From Cupriavidus basilensis OR16 (GTDB lineage Bacteria; Pseudomonadota; Gammaproteobacteria; Burkholderiales; Burkholderiaceae): a DNA stretch of 64,000 nt. The DNA is taken from positions 1 to 64,000 of the forward strand of contig NZ_AHJE01000016.1 of assembly GCF_000243095.1 (NCBI RefSeq). The letters are read 5' to 3'. The notes under the pieces were generated by a model. It was given only the letters and a program-made list of their open reading frames with translations. It was not told where the DNA came from and searched no databases. Below, one piece after another: positions 17,517 through 26,639 of this stretch. The position numbers and the translations under genes were made by a program. Positions within the stretch are counted from its first letter, which is position 1; each line of letters starts with the position of its first letter.

Positions 17517-17549
17517 GCGATGCGCCGGGCAAGTTGTACGGCGCATCGC
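17517..17549 (+). other. intercistronic stem-loop after the binding-protein gene
   Basis: Perfect 11-bp stem GCGATGCGCCG / CGGCGCATCGC with an 11-nt loop, lying between the binding-protein stop and the first permease gene. There is no U-run after it, so it is more likely an mRNA-stabilising or processing hairpin than a terminator. Such hairpins commonly raise the level of binding-protein mRNA over that of the permeases. Confidence 0.7.
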
Positions 17550-17583
17550 GTTCCCCCTCGTCAGCTTTCTTGGAATCTATTCC

Positions 17584-18570
17584 GTGGATAAGGCACTGTC
17601 AGTGTTCGCGCGGCTCGGCAAGGCAGCCCTGGTCGTGCTGGGCGTCGTCGTCATCAACTTCCTGCTGATCCGCCTGGCGCCCGGCGATCCGGCCGCCGTG
17701 CTGGCGGGCGAATCGGGGGCCTCCGACCCCACCTACGTGGCACAGCTACGGCAAGAGTTCGGCCTCGACAAGCCGGTCTATGTCCAGTTGGCGAGCTACC
17801 TGAACGGCATGGCGCACCTCGACCTGGGTTACTCGTACCGGGAACGCCTGCCGGTGCTCGACATCATTCTCGACCGCCTGCCGGCCACACTGCTGCTGAT
17901 GTCGTGCGCGTTCGTCTTCGCGCTTGTGTTCGGCGTGCTGTTCGGCGTGGTGGCCTCGCGCAGCCGCTACCAGGGCAAGCACCCATGGCTCGACAGCGTG
18001 CTGATGACGGGGTCGTTGCTGATCTACGCCACGCCGCAGTTCTGGCTGGCGCTGCTGGCGATTCTCTTCTTTTCGCTGCACCTGGGCTGGCTACCGCCCT
18101 ATGGCATGGAGACGGTGGGCGGCGCGTTGGCAGGCTGGGCGCGTGCACGCGACGTCGCGCATCACCTTGTGCTGCCTACCGCGTCGCTCGGCTGCTTCTT
18201 CATGGCGGTCTACGCGCGGCTGACGCGCGCTTCCATGCTCGAAGTGCTTGGCATGGACTTCATCAAGACGGCGCGCGCCAAAGGCGTTTCAATGGGCGGG
18301 ACGATCCGCCACCACGCGCTGCGCAACGCGTTGCTGCCGGTGGTGACGTTCGCGGGGATCCAACTGGGGCAGATGGCCGGCGGCGCGGTGCTTACCGAGA
18401 CCGTATTCGGATGGCCCGGCATCGGACGGCTGATGTTCGATGCGTTGCTCCAGCGCGACTATCAGTTGCTGCTCGGCGTATTTCTAGTGACGTCGACGAT
18501 GGTGGTGGTCTTCAACCTGCTCACCGATCTCGCCTACCGGCTGATCGATCCACGCATCCAGCAAGCCTGA
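17584..18570 (+). CDS. ABC transporter permease (DppB/OppB type)
   Basis: 328 residues from GTG 17584. The N-terminal membrane segment is followed by the periplasmic region containing LIRLAPGDPAAVLAG, typical of DppB/GsiC proteins; five further membrane segments follow. The EAA-type loop (ARAKGVSMGGTIRHHALRNA) contacts the ATPase, and the protein ends in DLAYRLIDPRI. It forms the heterodimeric channel with the product at 18581. Confidence 0.92.
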   Translation: MDKALSVFARLGKAALVVLGVVVINFLLIRLAPGDPAAVLAGESGASDPTYVAQLRQEFGLDKPVYVQLASYLNGMAHLDLGYSYRERLPVLDIILDRLPATLLLMSCAFVFALVFGVLFGVVASRSRYQGKHPWLDSVLMTGSLLIYATPQFWLALLAILFFSLHLGWLPPYGMETVGGALAGWARARDVAHHLVLPTASLGCFFMAVYARLTRASMLEVLGMDFIKTARAKGVSMGGTIRHHALRNALLPVVTFAGIQLGQMAGGAVLTETVFGWPGIGRLMFDALLQRDYQLLLGVFLVTSTMVVVFNLLTDLAYRLIDPRIQQA

Positions 18571-18580
18571 GGAGCCTCAC

Positions 18581-19417
18581 ATGCCTTTCCTGAAACGATT
18601 CGTCGCCAACCGCGGCGCGGCCGTCGGCCTCGCGCTACTGCTGCTGGTCATCCTGACAGGCATCCTTGCCTCGACGCTCTATGCAGATCCGCCGTGGATG
18701 ATGGTGGCGGAGCCGCTGCTGGCCCCGTTCGCCGACGGCGCGTACCCGCTGGGCACCGACATGCTGGGACGCGATATCGCGGCAGGCCTGGCCTACGGTG
18801 CGCGGGTGTCGCTGATGATCGGCATGATCTCCACGCTGGTCGCCGTCCTGATCGGCATCGTGGTGGGTGCCCTGGCGGGCTACTACGGCGGCCGCGTGGA
18901 CGAGGCCCTGATGCGGGGAACGGAGTTCTTCCAGACCATTCCGCAGCTGGCCATGGCACTCGTCCTGGTGGCGATCTTCAAGCCGTCGCTGTACTCGATC
19001 GTCGGGGCCATCTCCATGGTGTCGTGGCCACCGGTGGCGCGCCTGGTGCGATCCGAGTTCATGACCCTCAAGCAGCGGGAGTTCGTGCAGGCCGCCATCG
19101 TGATCGGCCAGAAGCCGGCCCGGATCATTTTTACCCAGATCCTGCCCAATGCGGCCTCGCCGATCATCGTGACGGCCTCGTTGATGACCGCGACGGCCAT
19201 CCTGACCGAATCGGCGTTGTCGTTCCTCGGGCTGGGCGACCGCAATCTGATGAGCTGGGGCTTCATGATCGGCGCCGCGCGCACGATGCTCCGAGAGGCG
19301 CCGTGGATGAGCCTCTGGCCCGGCATCGCCATCATGCTGACGGTGCTGGCCATCAACCTGATCGGCGAGGGGCTCAACGATGCCCTCAACCCTCAACTGC
19401 GCAAGCGGGGAGCTTGA
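18581..19417 (+). CDS. ABC transporter permease (DppC/OppC type)
   Basis: 278 residues with about six membrane helices. After the first helix comes the DppC signature YPLGTDMLGRDIAAGLAYGAR, and the cytoplasmic coupling loop is EFVQAAIVIGQKPARIIF. It pairs with the upstream permease (10-bp gap) and is followed at 19422 by the fused ATPase gene. The C-terminus LNDALNPQLRKRG is usual for the family. Confidence 0.92.
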   Translation: MPFLKRFVANRGAAVGLALLLLVILTGILASTLYADPPWMMVAEPLLAPFADGAYPLGTDMLGRDIAAGLAYGARVSLMIGMISTLVAVLIGIVVGALAGYYGGRVDEALMRGTEFFQTIPQLAMALVLVAIFKPSLYSIVGAISMVSWPPVARLVRSEFMTLKQREFVQAAIVIGQKPARIIFTQILPNAASPIIVTASLMTATAILTESALSFLGLGDRNLMSWGFMIGAARTMLREAPWMSLWPGIAIMLTVLAINLIGEGLNDALNPQLRKRGA

Positions 19418-19421
19418 TACC

Positions 19422-21128
19422 GTGGCCATAGGCAATCCAGACCAGGGCGCCGCCCTGCTGTCCATCCGCGGACTGAGTATCCCGCTTCCGGCAGGCGGCG
19501 ACCGCCAGTATGCCGTGCGCGACGTGTCGTTCGACATCCACGCCGGCGAGATTCTCTGCATCGTCGGCGAATCGGGATCGGGCAAATCCATGAGCGCCAA
19601 CGCCATCATGGGCTTGCTGCCCGCCTATCTGCGTCCGCAGCAAGGGGAGATCCTGCTGCACGGTAAGAATCTGCTGGGCATGGACGAGAAGACGCTGCGC
19701 GGCATGCGCGGCAAGGACATGGCGATGATCTTCCAGGAGCCGCTGTCGGCGCTCAACCCGCTGCAGCCGGTGGGAGAGCAGATTGCCGAGGTCATGCGCG
19801 TCCATGCGGCTTATCCCGGTCCGGCACGCAAGGCCCGTGTACTGGAACTGCTCGACTTCGTCGGCTTGCCGGATCCAGCAAGCCTGTTCCATGCCTGGCC
19901 GTTCAGTCTTTCGGGTGGTCAGCGCCAGCGCGTGATGATTGCGATGGCGCTAGCGCTTGAGCCCGCGCTGCTGATCGCCGACGAGCCCACCACGGCGCTG
20001 GACGTCACCACGCAGGCGCAGATCCTCGCGCTGATCGCCCGCATCCAGCGCGAGAAAGGCATGGGTGTCATGTTCGTGACGCACGATTTTGGCGTCGTGG
20101 CCGAAATCGCGGATCGCGTCGTTGTGATGGAGAAGGGCCTGCTGGTCGAGGAAGGCACGGCCGACCAGGTGCTGAACCGGCCCCGCCATTCCTACACGCA
20201 GCGGCTGATCGCCAGCGTGCCGTCGCACCGGCCGGGCGATCGCGAAGACAATGACCCGGCCGACGCAGCAAGCGGATATCCGGTGCTGCGCGTCGAAGCG
20301 CTGCGCAAGACTTATGTCAGTCCGGGCGGGCTGTTTAAACGCAAGCGCGTGGTCGAAGCCGTCAAGGACGTGAGCTTTTCGGTCGGCGCCGGCAAGACGC
20401 TGGGTATCGTCGGCGAGTCGGGTTCCGGCAAGTCCACGATCGGCAAATGCCTGCTCAAGCTGACCGGAACCGACGGCGGTGGGATGTACTTTGATGGGCG
20501 CGACATCGCCCCGTTGAGCGAGCGGGAGTTCCGGCCATTACGCCGCCATATCCAGATGATCTTCCAGGACCCGTTTGCCTCGCTCAATCCGCGCCATACG
20601 GTCGGGCGCATCCTCTGCGATGGTCCGCTCGCGTGCGGCGTGCCCCGGGAACAGGCGCTGGCGAGGGCGCGCGAGCTGTTGCAGCTCGTCGAGCTCGATG
20701 CCTCGGCATTCGACCGCTATCCGAGTCAGTTTTCCGGCGGCCAGCGCCAGCGCATCGGCATCGCGCGGGCGCTGGCGATGGAGCCGCGGCTGATCGTGGC
20801 CGACGAGTCGGTGTCTGCTCTCGATGTCTCCGTGCAGGCGCAGGTGCTGCGGCTGCTGCGCGACGTGCAACGGCGCCTCGGCATCGCGCTGGTCTTCATT
20901 ACCCACGATCTGCGTGTGGCGGCGCAGATCTGCGATGCGGTGCTGGTCATGCACCGGGGCAGCGTGGTCGAACGGGGCAGCCCTGCCCAGATCTTCGAGA
21001 CACCCCAGCATGCCTACACGCGCCAGCTAATCGACGCGATGCCGGGGCGTGACTGGGATCCGCCGCTTGCCAGGCAGACGGCCGCGCAGGCCGAGGCGCA
21101 GGCAGACGCGATGGAGACCATCCGATGA
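19422..21128 (+). CDS. ABC transporter ATP-binding protein with two fused ATPase domains (DppD-DppF type)
   Basis: About 568 residues from GTG 19422, which has GGGGAG upstream; ATG 19380 inside the previous gene is less likely. Two complete nucleotide-binding domains are seen. The first has Walker A GESGSGKS, signature [15 protein letters not shown] and Walker [13 protein letters not shown]; the second has [23 protein letters not shown] and [12 protein letters not shown]. Domain-closing regions [12 protein letters not shown] and [12 protein letters not shown] are those of oligopeptide-type ATPases. The second domain has Ser rather than Pro after DE, as is common for DppF-type paralogues. It overlaps the next gene by ATGA. 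Confidence 0.92.
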   Translation: MAIGNPDQGAALLSIRGLSIPLPAGGDRQYAVRDVSFDIHAGEILCIVGESGSGKSMSANAIMGLLPAYLRPQQGEILLHGKNLLGMDEKTLRGMRGKDMAMIFQEPLSALNPLQPVGEQIAEVMRVHAAYPGPARKARVLELLDFVGLPDPASLFHAWPFSLSGGQRQRVMIAMALALEPALLIADEPTTALDVTTQAQILALIARIQREKGMGVMFVTHDFGVVAEIADRVVVMEKGLLVEEGTADQVLNRPRHSYTQRLIASVPSHRPGDREDNDPADAASGYPVLRVEALRKTYVSPGGLFKRKRVVEAVKDVSFSVGAGKTLGIVGESGSGKSTIGKCLLKLTGTDGGGMYFDGRDIAPLSEREFRPLRRHIQMIFQDPFASLNPRHTVGRILCDGPLACGVPREQALARARELLQLVELDASAFDRYPSQFSGGQRQRIGIARALAMEPRLIVADESVSALDVSVQAQVLRLLRDVQRRLGIALVFITHDLRVAAQICDAVLVMHRGSVVERGSPAQIFETPQHAYTRQLIDAMPGRDWDPPLARQTAAQAEAQADAMETIR

Positions 21129-22387
21129 CCATCGCCGAACCGGATCTCGCCCTCGCCACCGCGCTGTTCGACCGCTTGCGCGAACAGAGTTTCGACGGCG
21201 TTGGCGTCACGCGAGACAGCTACGGCGCGGGCGAGCAGCGGGCGCACCAGCTTGTCGCCGACGCCGCCCGCGCACTCGAACTGGAGGTGGCGACCGATGC
21301 GGCGCTCAATCTCTATCTGACATTGTCGGGCACGGATCGCGGTGCCGCAGCGGTCATGACGGGTTCGCATCTCGACTCGGTACCGCGCGGCGGCAATTTC
21401 GACGGCGCCGCCGGGGTCGTCGCCGGTCTCGCCGTGCTGGCTGGCTGGCGCAAGGCGGGATTTTTGCCGCGTCGCGACGTCACCGTGGCCGCAATCCGCG
21501 CCGAAGAGAGCGCTTGGTTTCCGGTGTCCTATGCCGGGAGCAAGGCCGCCTTCGGACTGCTGGAGCCGCAGGCGCTTGACAGCGTGCGAGCCGACACCGG
21601 GCGCAGCCTGGCCGACCATCTGCGTGAAGCGGGCGGGCGGCCCGACGACGTCCGCGCGGGCCTGGCGCATCTGCGCGCCGACCGCATCGATTGTTTTATC
21701 GAACTCCATATCGAGCAGGGGCCGGTGCTGCTGGAGGCGGGCGACGTCGTCGGCATCGTCACCGGCATCTGCGGCAGCCAGCGCTACCGGCATGCCCGCG
21801 TGCAGGGAGCCTATGCGCATTCCGGCGCGACACCGCGCAGCCACCGGCAAGATGCCGTGGTCGCGACCGCGGCGCTGATCCACTCGCTGCAACAGGACTG
21901 GATCGCGCTCGAGGCGCAAGGGCATGAACTCACGCTGACCTTCGGCCGCTGCATGACGGACCCGGATCAGGCCGATTTCAGCAAGGTCGCCGGCCTGGTC
22001 GAGTTCAGTATCGACATGCGTTCGCGCAGCCGCGCCACGCTCGACCTGATGGATGCACGGGTACACGCTGCCGCGGCTGGCATTGGGGCGCAGCACCATG
22101 TGCAAGTCGATCTCGGTGCCGCGTCGTCCAGCGCCGCGGCGCAGATGGATCCGTCGCTCCAGCGCGCCCTGCTCTGCTCCGCGAGCCAGGGCGGAATACG
22201 CGCGCGGGCCATGCCCAGCGGTGCGGGACATGACGCGGCACTGTTCGCCGCCCAGGGCATACCCGCTGCGATGATCTTCGTGCGCAATACCCATGGCAGC
22301 CACAACCCCAACGAGTCGATGGACCTCGCCGACTTCGCCATCGCCACGCGGCTGCTGGCCGACACGTTAGCAGCGCGTGCAGGCTAG
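21125..22387 (+). CDS. M20-family Zn amidohydrolase (N-carbamoyl-L-amino-acid hydrolase / allantoate amidohydrolase type)
   Basis: 420 residues. Metal site motifs are GSHLDSVPRGGNFDGAAG, IRAEESAWFP and the C-terminal HGSHNPNESMD, with the carbamoylase-type substrate stretch ELHIEQGPVLLEAGDVVGIV. This subfamily splits N-carbamoyl amino acids, allantoate or ureidoglycolate to release ammonia and CO2. Translation is coupled to the transporter ATPase (ATGA), so the likely role is to hydrolyse the imported compound. Which N-carbamoyl substrate is used cannot be read from the sequence. Confidence 0.88.
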   Translation: MTIAEPDLALATALFDRLREQSFDGVGVTRDSYGAGEQRAHQLVADAARALELEVATDAALNLYLTLSGTDRGAAAVMTGSHLDSVPRGGNFDGAAGVVAGLAVLAGWRKAGFLPRRDVTVAAIRAEESAWFPVSYAGSKAAFGLLEPQALDSVRADTGRSLADHLREAGGRPDDVRAGLAHLRADRIDCFIELHIEQGPVLLEAGDVVGIVTGICGSQRYRHARVQGAYAHSGATPRSHRQDAVVATAALIHSLQQDWIALEAQGHELTLTFGRCMTDPDQADFSKVAGLVEFSIDMRSRSRATLDLMDARVHAAAAGIGAQHHVQVDLGAASSSAAAQMDPSLQRALLCSASQGGIRARAMPSGAGHDAALFAAQGIPAAMIFVRNTHGSHNPNESMDLADFAIATRLLADTLAARAG

Positions 22388-22388
22388 G

Positions 22389-23459
22389 ATGCCTGCCGAA
22401 CAATCCGCATCGCACTTCAAAACACAACCCATGCCTGATTCCCACGCAACGCCCATGCCAGTCTGCCTGATTACCCAGCCCATCCACCCCATCGGTGCGG
22501 AGCGCCTGCGCGCCGCGGGCTTCGAGGTGCGCCCGGGCCAGGCCGGTGACGAAGCCGCTCGCATCCGTGAAGTCGCAGGTGCCGACGCCGTGATCGTGCG
22601 CGAAGGCCTGACCGCCGAAATGATCGATGCCGCACCGCGGCTCGCGGTCATCAGCAATCATGGTACCGGCACCGACAAGATCGCGGTCGCACATGCGCAT
22701 GAGCTGGGCATCCCGGTGGTGTCCACGCCCGACGCCAATATCGGCGCCGTGGCCGAACACACGCTGATGCTGATGCTGGCAGTTGCGCGGCGGGCGCCGC
22801 TGGCGGATGCGGCCACGCGGCAGTCCGACTGGCGCTACCGCTACGCGGCACCGATGCTCTCGCTCAGTGGCAAGACCCTCGGCGTGATCGGCTTCGGCCG
22901 CACGGGGCGCCTGGTCTGCGACATGGCGCGCGCGGGGCTCGGCATGCGCGTGCTGGTGTGGTCGCCCAGCGTGCAGACGTGCGAGGTCGAAGCACACGGC
23001 GCTACGCGGGTACCGACGCTGCCCGAACTGCTTACGGCGTCCGACGTCGTCTCGCTGCACCGTCCGCTGCGTGCCGACACGCGCCACACGCTCGATGCGA
23101 ATGCGCTGCGCAACATGAAGCCGCGCGCCATCGTCATCAATACATCACGCGGCGGGCTGATCGACGAAACCGCGCTGGCCGCGGCGCTAAAGGAAGGCCG
23201 GCTCTTCGGCGCCGGGCTGGACGTCTTCGCGCAGGAGCCGCTCTGCGCGGCGTCCCCGCTGGCCGGGCTCGACAACGTCGTGCTGAGCCCGCACCTTGCC
23301 GGTTCCACCGAGGAGGCGCTGCATGCCACGGCGCTCCAATGCGCCGAACAGATCATCGAGGTGTTCGCTGGACGGCAACCGAAACACCTTCTCGATGCGC
23401 GCGTGTGGTTGCGCAGGCGCGTTCCCGTTATCACGCCATCCAAGGAAGTCCAGTCATGA
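22389..23459 (+). CDS. D-isomer-specific 2-hydroxyacid dehydrogenase (phosphoglycerate-dehydrogenase-like)
   Basis: About 356 residues from ATG 22389, directly after the M20 stop; ATG 22431 is an alternative. NAD-binding GVIGFGRTGR lies in the centre. The catalytic Arg is in INTSRGGLID, the Glu in VFAQEPL and the His in LSPHLAGS, so the Arg-Glu-His triad is complete. It would interconvert a 2-oxo acid and a D-2-hydroxy acid. Inference: it may handle the 2-oxo acids produced by deamination in this operon. It overlaps hutG by ATGA. Confidence 0.87.
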   Translation: MPAEQSASHFKTQPMPDSHATPMPVCLITQPIHPIGAERLRAAGFEVRPGQAGDEAARIREVAGADAVIVREGLTAEMIDAAPRLAVISNHGTGTDKIAVAHAHELGIPVVSTPDANIGAVAEHTLMLMLAVARRAPLADAATRQSDWRYRYAAPMLSLSGKTLGVIGFGRTGRLVCDMARAGLGMRVLVWSPSVQTCEVEAHGATRVPTLPELLTASDVVSLHRPLRADTRHTLDANALRNMKPRAIVINTSRGGLIDETALAAALKEGRLFGAGLDVFAQEPLCAASPLAGLDNVVLSPHLAGSTEEALHATALQCAEQIIEVFAGRQPKHLLDARVWLRRRVPVITPSKEVQS

Positions 23460-24281
23460 ATCCCCCCGTTTGCAAGCTGACGCAGGGCACCATTGCCCTG
23501 GTAGTCTCGATTCCGCACGGCGGCGAACTGTTGCCCGACGCGTTCGCCGCGCAAATGCAAGACGTGGCGCGCGTGCGTGCCGATACCGACTGGCACCTGG
23601 GGCGTCTCTACGCGTTCGCGACAACGCTGGGCGCGTCGGTCGTGGCAGCCAACTACTCGCGCTACGTGATCGACGTGAACCGCCCCGCCAACGGCGAAAG
23701 CCTCTATCCGGGCCAGAACACCACGGCGCTTTGCCCACGCGACACATTCCTGGGCGAGCCGCTGTATTCCGATCCCGAGGCCCCGTCCTCCGCCGAGATC
23801 GCGGACCGTATCCGCGATTACTGGAATCCGTATCACAGCACGCTGGCCGCCGAGATCGCGCGCCTGCGCCAAGTGCACGGGCACGTGCTGTTGTGGGAAG
23901 CGCACTCGATCGCCAGCGTGCTGCCCCGCCTGTTCGCGGGCCGCTTGCCTGATCTGAACATTGGCACCAACAGCGGCGCCAGTTGCGCGCCGGCGCTGCG
24001 CGAAGCCGTCATCGCCGCCGCGTCGGCCAGTCCTTTCTCGTGGGTCGCCGACGATCGTTTCAGAGGCGGGCATATCACGCGGCACTACGGACAGCCGCAG
24101 CGGGGGGGTGCACGCGGTGCAGCTCGAAATGGCACAGACCATCTACATGGATGAAGCGGCGCCGTTCGGCTATCGTGAAGACTTGGCCGCGAGGCTGTGG
24201 CCGACACTACGCGACATGGTGGAGCGCACGCTCGCTGCAATGACGACGCTGCCGCCCGTCACGGCCGACGCACTGGCTTGA
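23456..24281 (+). pseudogene. hutG: N-formylglutamate amidohydrolase (HutG type), frameshifted in a G7 run
   Basis: From ATG 23456 the frame gives VVSIPHGGELLPD, RADTDWHLGRLY, SRYVIDVNRPANGESLYPG and LLWEAHSIASVLPRLF, all typical of N-formylglutamate deformylases. At 24102-24108 there is a run of seven G; reading it as six restores QPQRGVHAVQLEMAQ and a normal C-terminus ending at TGA 24281 (~274 residues). As written, the first frame stops early, at 24154. The enzyme cleaves N-formyl-L-glutamate to formate and glutamate in histidine breakdown; here the hut genes are absent, so another N-formyl amino acid could be the substrate. It may be a base-calling error or a phase-variable tract. Confidence 0.87.
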
Positions 24282-24393
24282 CACGTCGCTCGCGCCCGAC
24301 GTGCAGCGCGGATCCGCCGTCCGGTGGCGCGCTTCTTGCGTCGTCACGGAGTCCACTTGCCGTTACCGCGCGCCTGCCTTGGCGCCACCCTGT

Positions 24394-25350
24394 ATGTCAG
24401 CCATTAGCCGGCCTCCCGCCATCCCCCTGAACCTTCGCCAGATCGAGGTCTTCCACGCGATCATGGTCACCGGCTCGCTGAGCGAGGCCGGGCGCATGCT
24501 GTGCGTGTCACAGCCAGCAATCAGCCGGGTGCTGGCAACCGCGGAGAGCCGCCTGCGGTTCCTGCTGTTCGAACGGGTCAAGGGACGGTTACAGCCCACG
24601 CCGGAGGCGCGCCGGCTGTTCGAGGAAGTCGAGGTCATCCTCAGGGGCGTCGCCCAGTTCAATGCCGTGGCGAGCAGCCTGGGGGAACAGAACGAAGGCA
24701 AGCTGTCGATTGTCTCCAGCCCGAGCTACAGCGAATGGCTGATGCCGCGCGCCATCCAGCGCTTCCGGCTGCGCCATCCCGCCGTCCGCGTCCATTACCG
24801 CCCCATGCCGTTCGACGCCTTGTTGCCGTTCGTGGTGCAGGGGCACGCCGACCTCTGCATTGCATCGATGGCACCGCCCGACGGCGCGAATCTCCGGACC
24901 CGGGAGATCGGCGAGGGGCGGATCCTGTGCGCGCTGCCCAAGGGACACGCGCTAGCGGCGCTGGACGTTGTGACGGCCGGCGATTTGCGCGGCCAGACCT
25001 TTATCGGCTATGGCAGCGACACGCCCTTCGGCCGGCTCTCCTCGCATTTCCTTTCGTCGGAGCAGGGGCCACTCACGCCGGATATCGAGATTCGCTCGAC
25101 ACCCGAAGCCATGGCGCTGGTGCGCCAGGGTGTCGGGGTGGCCTTGGTGGAGTCGTTCGGATACACGCCATCCGGAGCGGACGACGTCGTGCTCAAGCCG
25201 ATCAGCCCGGTGCTCAGTCACAAGATCTACCTGATCCATTCGCGGCAGAGCCCGATGTCGACCCTTGCCAAAGGCTTTCTTGCCACGCTCATGCATCTGC
25301 TGGACGCCGCACCGCGTGGGGATGCGCAGCGCCCGCCGATGTTCGCCTGA
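24394..25350 (+). CDS. LysR-type transcriptional regulator
   Basis: 318 residues. The HTH is LRQIEVFHAIMVTGSLSEAG then LCVSQPAISRVLATAESRL, and the effector domain contains LSIVSSPSYSEWLMPRAIQR and PDIEIRSTPEAMALVRQGVG. It lies between the peptide-ABC/hutG operon and the D-carbamoylase operon, all on the same strand, so it could control either. No operator was identified; the 262-bp gap after it is where a promoter for the D-carbamoylase operon would be expected. Confidence 0.88.
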   Translation: MSAISRPPAIPLNLRQIEVFHAIMVTGSLSEAGRMLCVSQPAISRVLATAESRLRFLLFERVKGRLQPTPEARRLFEEVEVILRGVAQFNAVASSLGEQNEGKLSIVSSPSYSEWLMPRAIQRFRLRHPAVRVHYRPMPFDALLPFVVQGHADLCIASMAPPDGANLRTREIGEGRILCALPKGHALAALDVVTAGDLRGQTFIGYGSDTPFGRLSSHFLSSEQGPLTPDIEIRSTPEAMALVRQGVGVALVESFGYTPSGADDVVLKPISPVLSHKIYLIHSRQSPMSTLAKGFLATLMHLLDAAPRGDAQRPPMFA

Positions 25351-25612
25351 GAGGAGGTCGGCGGTGCGGTGGTGCGATTGCCACAGCCTACTACCGCGCC
25401 CCATCACATATTGCCCAGGACCCATAACGAGGGGCTATGAGGCGGCTGCGCACCAGGGCTGCCCCCAGCGCATTTGTTCTTTTCAAATCAATGCGTTGGG
25501 CGTGCGAGACGGCGCTGATGGGCGCACTGCCGGCGCGCGGGGCGCCGCATTTCAAGGGCAGCATCGCGTCCCTATACTCGACACCACCCCATCGCACGAG
25601 AGGCTCCAGTAC

Positions 25613-26599
25613 ATGTCCAGCATCATCACCGTCGCCGCCGCCCAGCTAGGTCCCATTCAGAAGTCCGAAGGACGCGAGATCGCAGTCGCACGGATGGTCC
25701 GACTGCTCGAACGTGCCTATCGGCACGGCGCGCAGGTCGTCGTGTTTCCCGAACTTGCGCTGACCACGTTCTTTCCACGCTGGTACCACGAGGACCTCGA
25801 CGAGGCGGACCGTTGGTTCGAGACGGCGCTGCCCTCGCCGGAGACGGCGCCGCTGTTCGAGGCAATCCGCCGCTTCGGCCTGACGGTTTACCTGGGCTAC
25901 GCCGAGATCGCGTATGAACCCGATGAAGCCGGTGTCATGCGCAAGCGCCGGTTCAACACCTCGGTGATCATCGCACCGTCGGGCGAGGTGATCCTCAAGT
26001 ACCGCAAGGTCCATCTGCCCGGCCACGCGGAGTACGCGCCGGCGCGCAAGGTACAGCACCTCGAGAAGCGCTATTTCGAAGTCGGCAATCTCGGCTTTCC
26101 GGTGGTCCGGGCGCCGGTCGGCGAGGCCGAGGGCGTGAACATGGGCATGATGATCTGCAACGACCGCCGCTGGCCAGAGGCCTGGCGCGTGCTCGGGCTG
26201 CAGCAGGTCGAGCTCGTCATGCTGGGCTACAACACGCCAAGCATGAACATGGAGAATCGCGGCTTCGAGGCGCATCACCTGCGCGTGTTCCACTCCCAGC
26301 TGTCCATTCAGGCGGGCTGCTATCAGAACGCGTGCTTCGCGGTTGCCGTCGCGAAGGCTGGGACCGAGGACGGCCACGAAATGCTCGGCCATTCGATCAT
26401 CGTGAATCCCCAAGGCGAAATCATGGCGCAAGCCACCAGCTGGGACGACGAGCTCATCGTGGCCGACTGCAACCTGGACATGTGCCAACTGGGCCGGTCC
26501 ACGGTCTTCAACTTCGGATTGCATCGCCGCGTCGAGGCGTATTCACGCATCACTGACCAAGTCGGCAGCGTGGCTCCGCCGACCTGGCCGGCGCGCTGA
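25613..26599 (+). CDS. N-carbamoyl-D-amino-acid hydrolase (nitrilase superfamily)
   Basis: 328 residues. The Glu-Lys-Cys triad of the nitrilase superfamily is Glu47 (VVFPELALTTFFPRW), Lys132 (KYRKVHLPGH) and Cys182 (MMICNDRRWPEAWR). The extended motifs HLEKRYFEVGNLGFPV and SIQAGCYQNACFAV match D-carbamoylase of Agrobacterium closely. It hydrolyses N-carbamoyl-D-amino acids to D-amino acids, CO2 and ammonia, the last step of the D-hydantoinase pathway. No hydantoinase gene is present in the window. ATG 25613 has GAGAGG upstream; a PLP dehydratase gene follows. Confidence 0.92.
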   Translation: MSSIITVAAAQLGPIQKSEGREIAVARMVRLLERAYRHGAQVVVFPELALTTFFPRWYHEDLDEADRWFETALPSPETAPLFEAIRRFGLTVYLGYAEIAYEPDEAGVMRKRRFNTSVIIAPSGEVILKYRKVHLPGHAEYAPARKVQHLEKRYFEVGNLGFPVVRAPVGEAEGVNMGMMICNDRRWPEAWRVLGLQQVELVMLGYNTPSMNMENRGFEAHHLRVFHSQLSIQAGCYQNACFAVAVAKAGTEDGHEMLGHSIIVNPQGEIMAQATSWDDELIVADCNLDMCQLGRSTVFNFGLHRRVEAYSRITDQVGSVAPPTWPAR

Positions 26600-26639
26600 T
26601 CCCGTCCCCCCTTTTCTCGACCACCCACGGGCCTTCTCC

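Noticed and set aside
24102..24108. Programmed ribosomal frameshift in hutG
   Set aside because: Homologues are encoded in a single frame; a G-run length change is simpler, although phase variation remains open.
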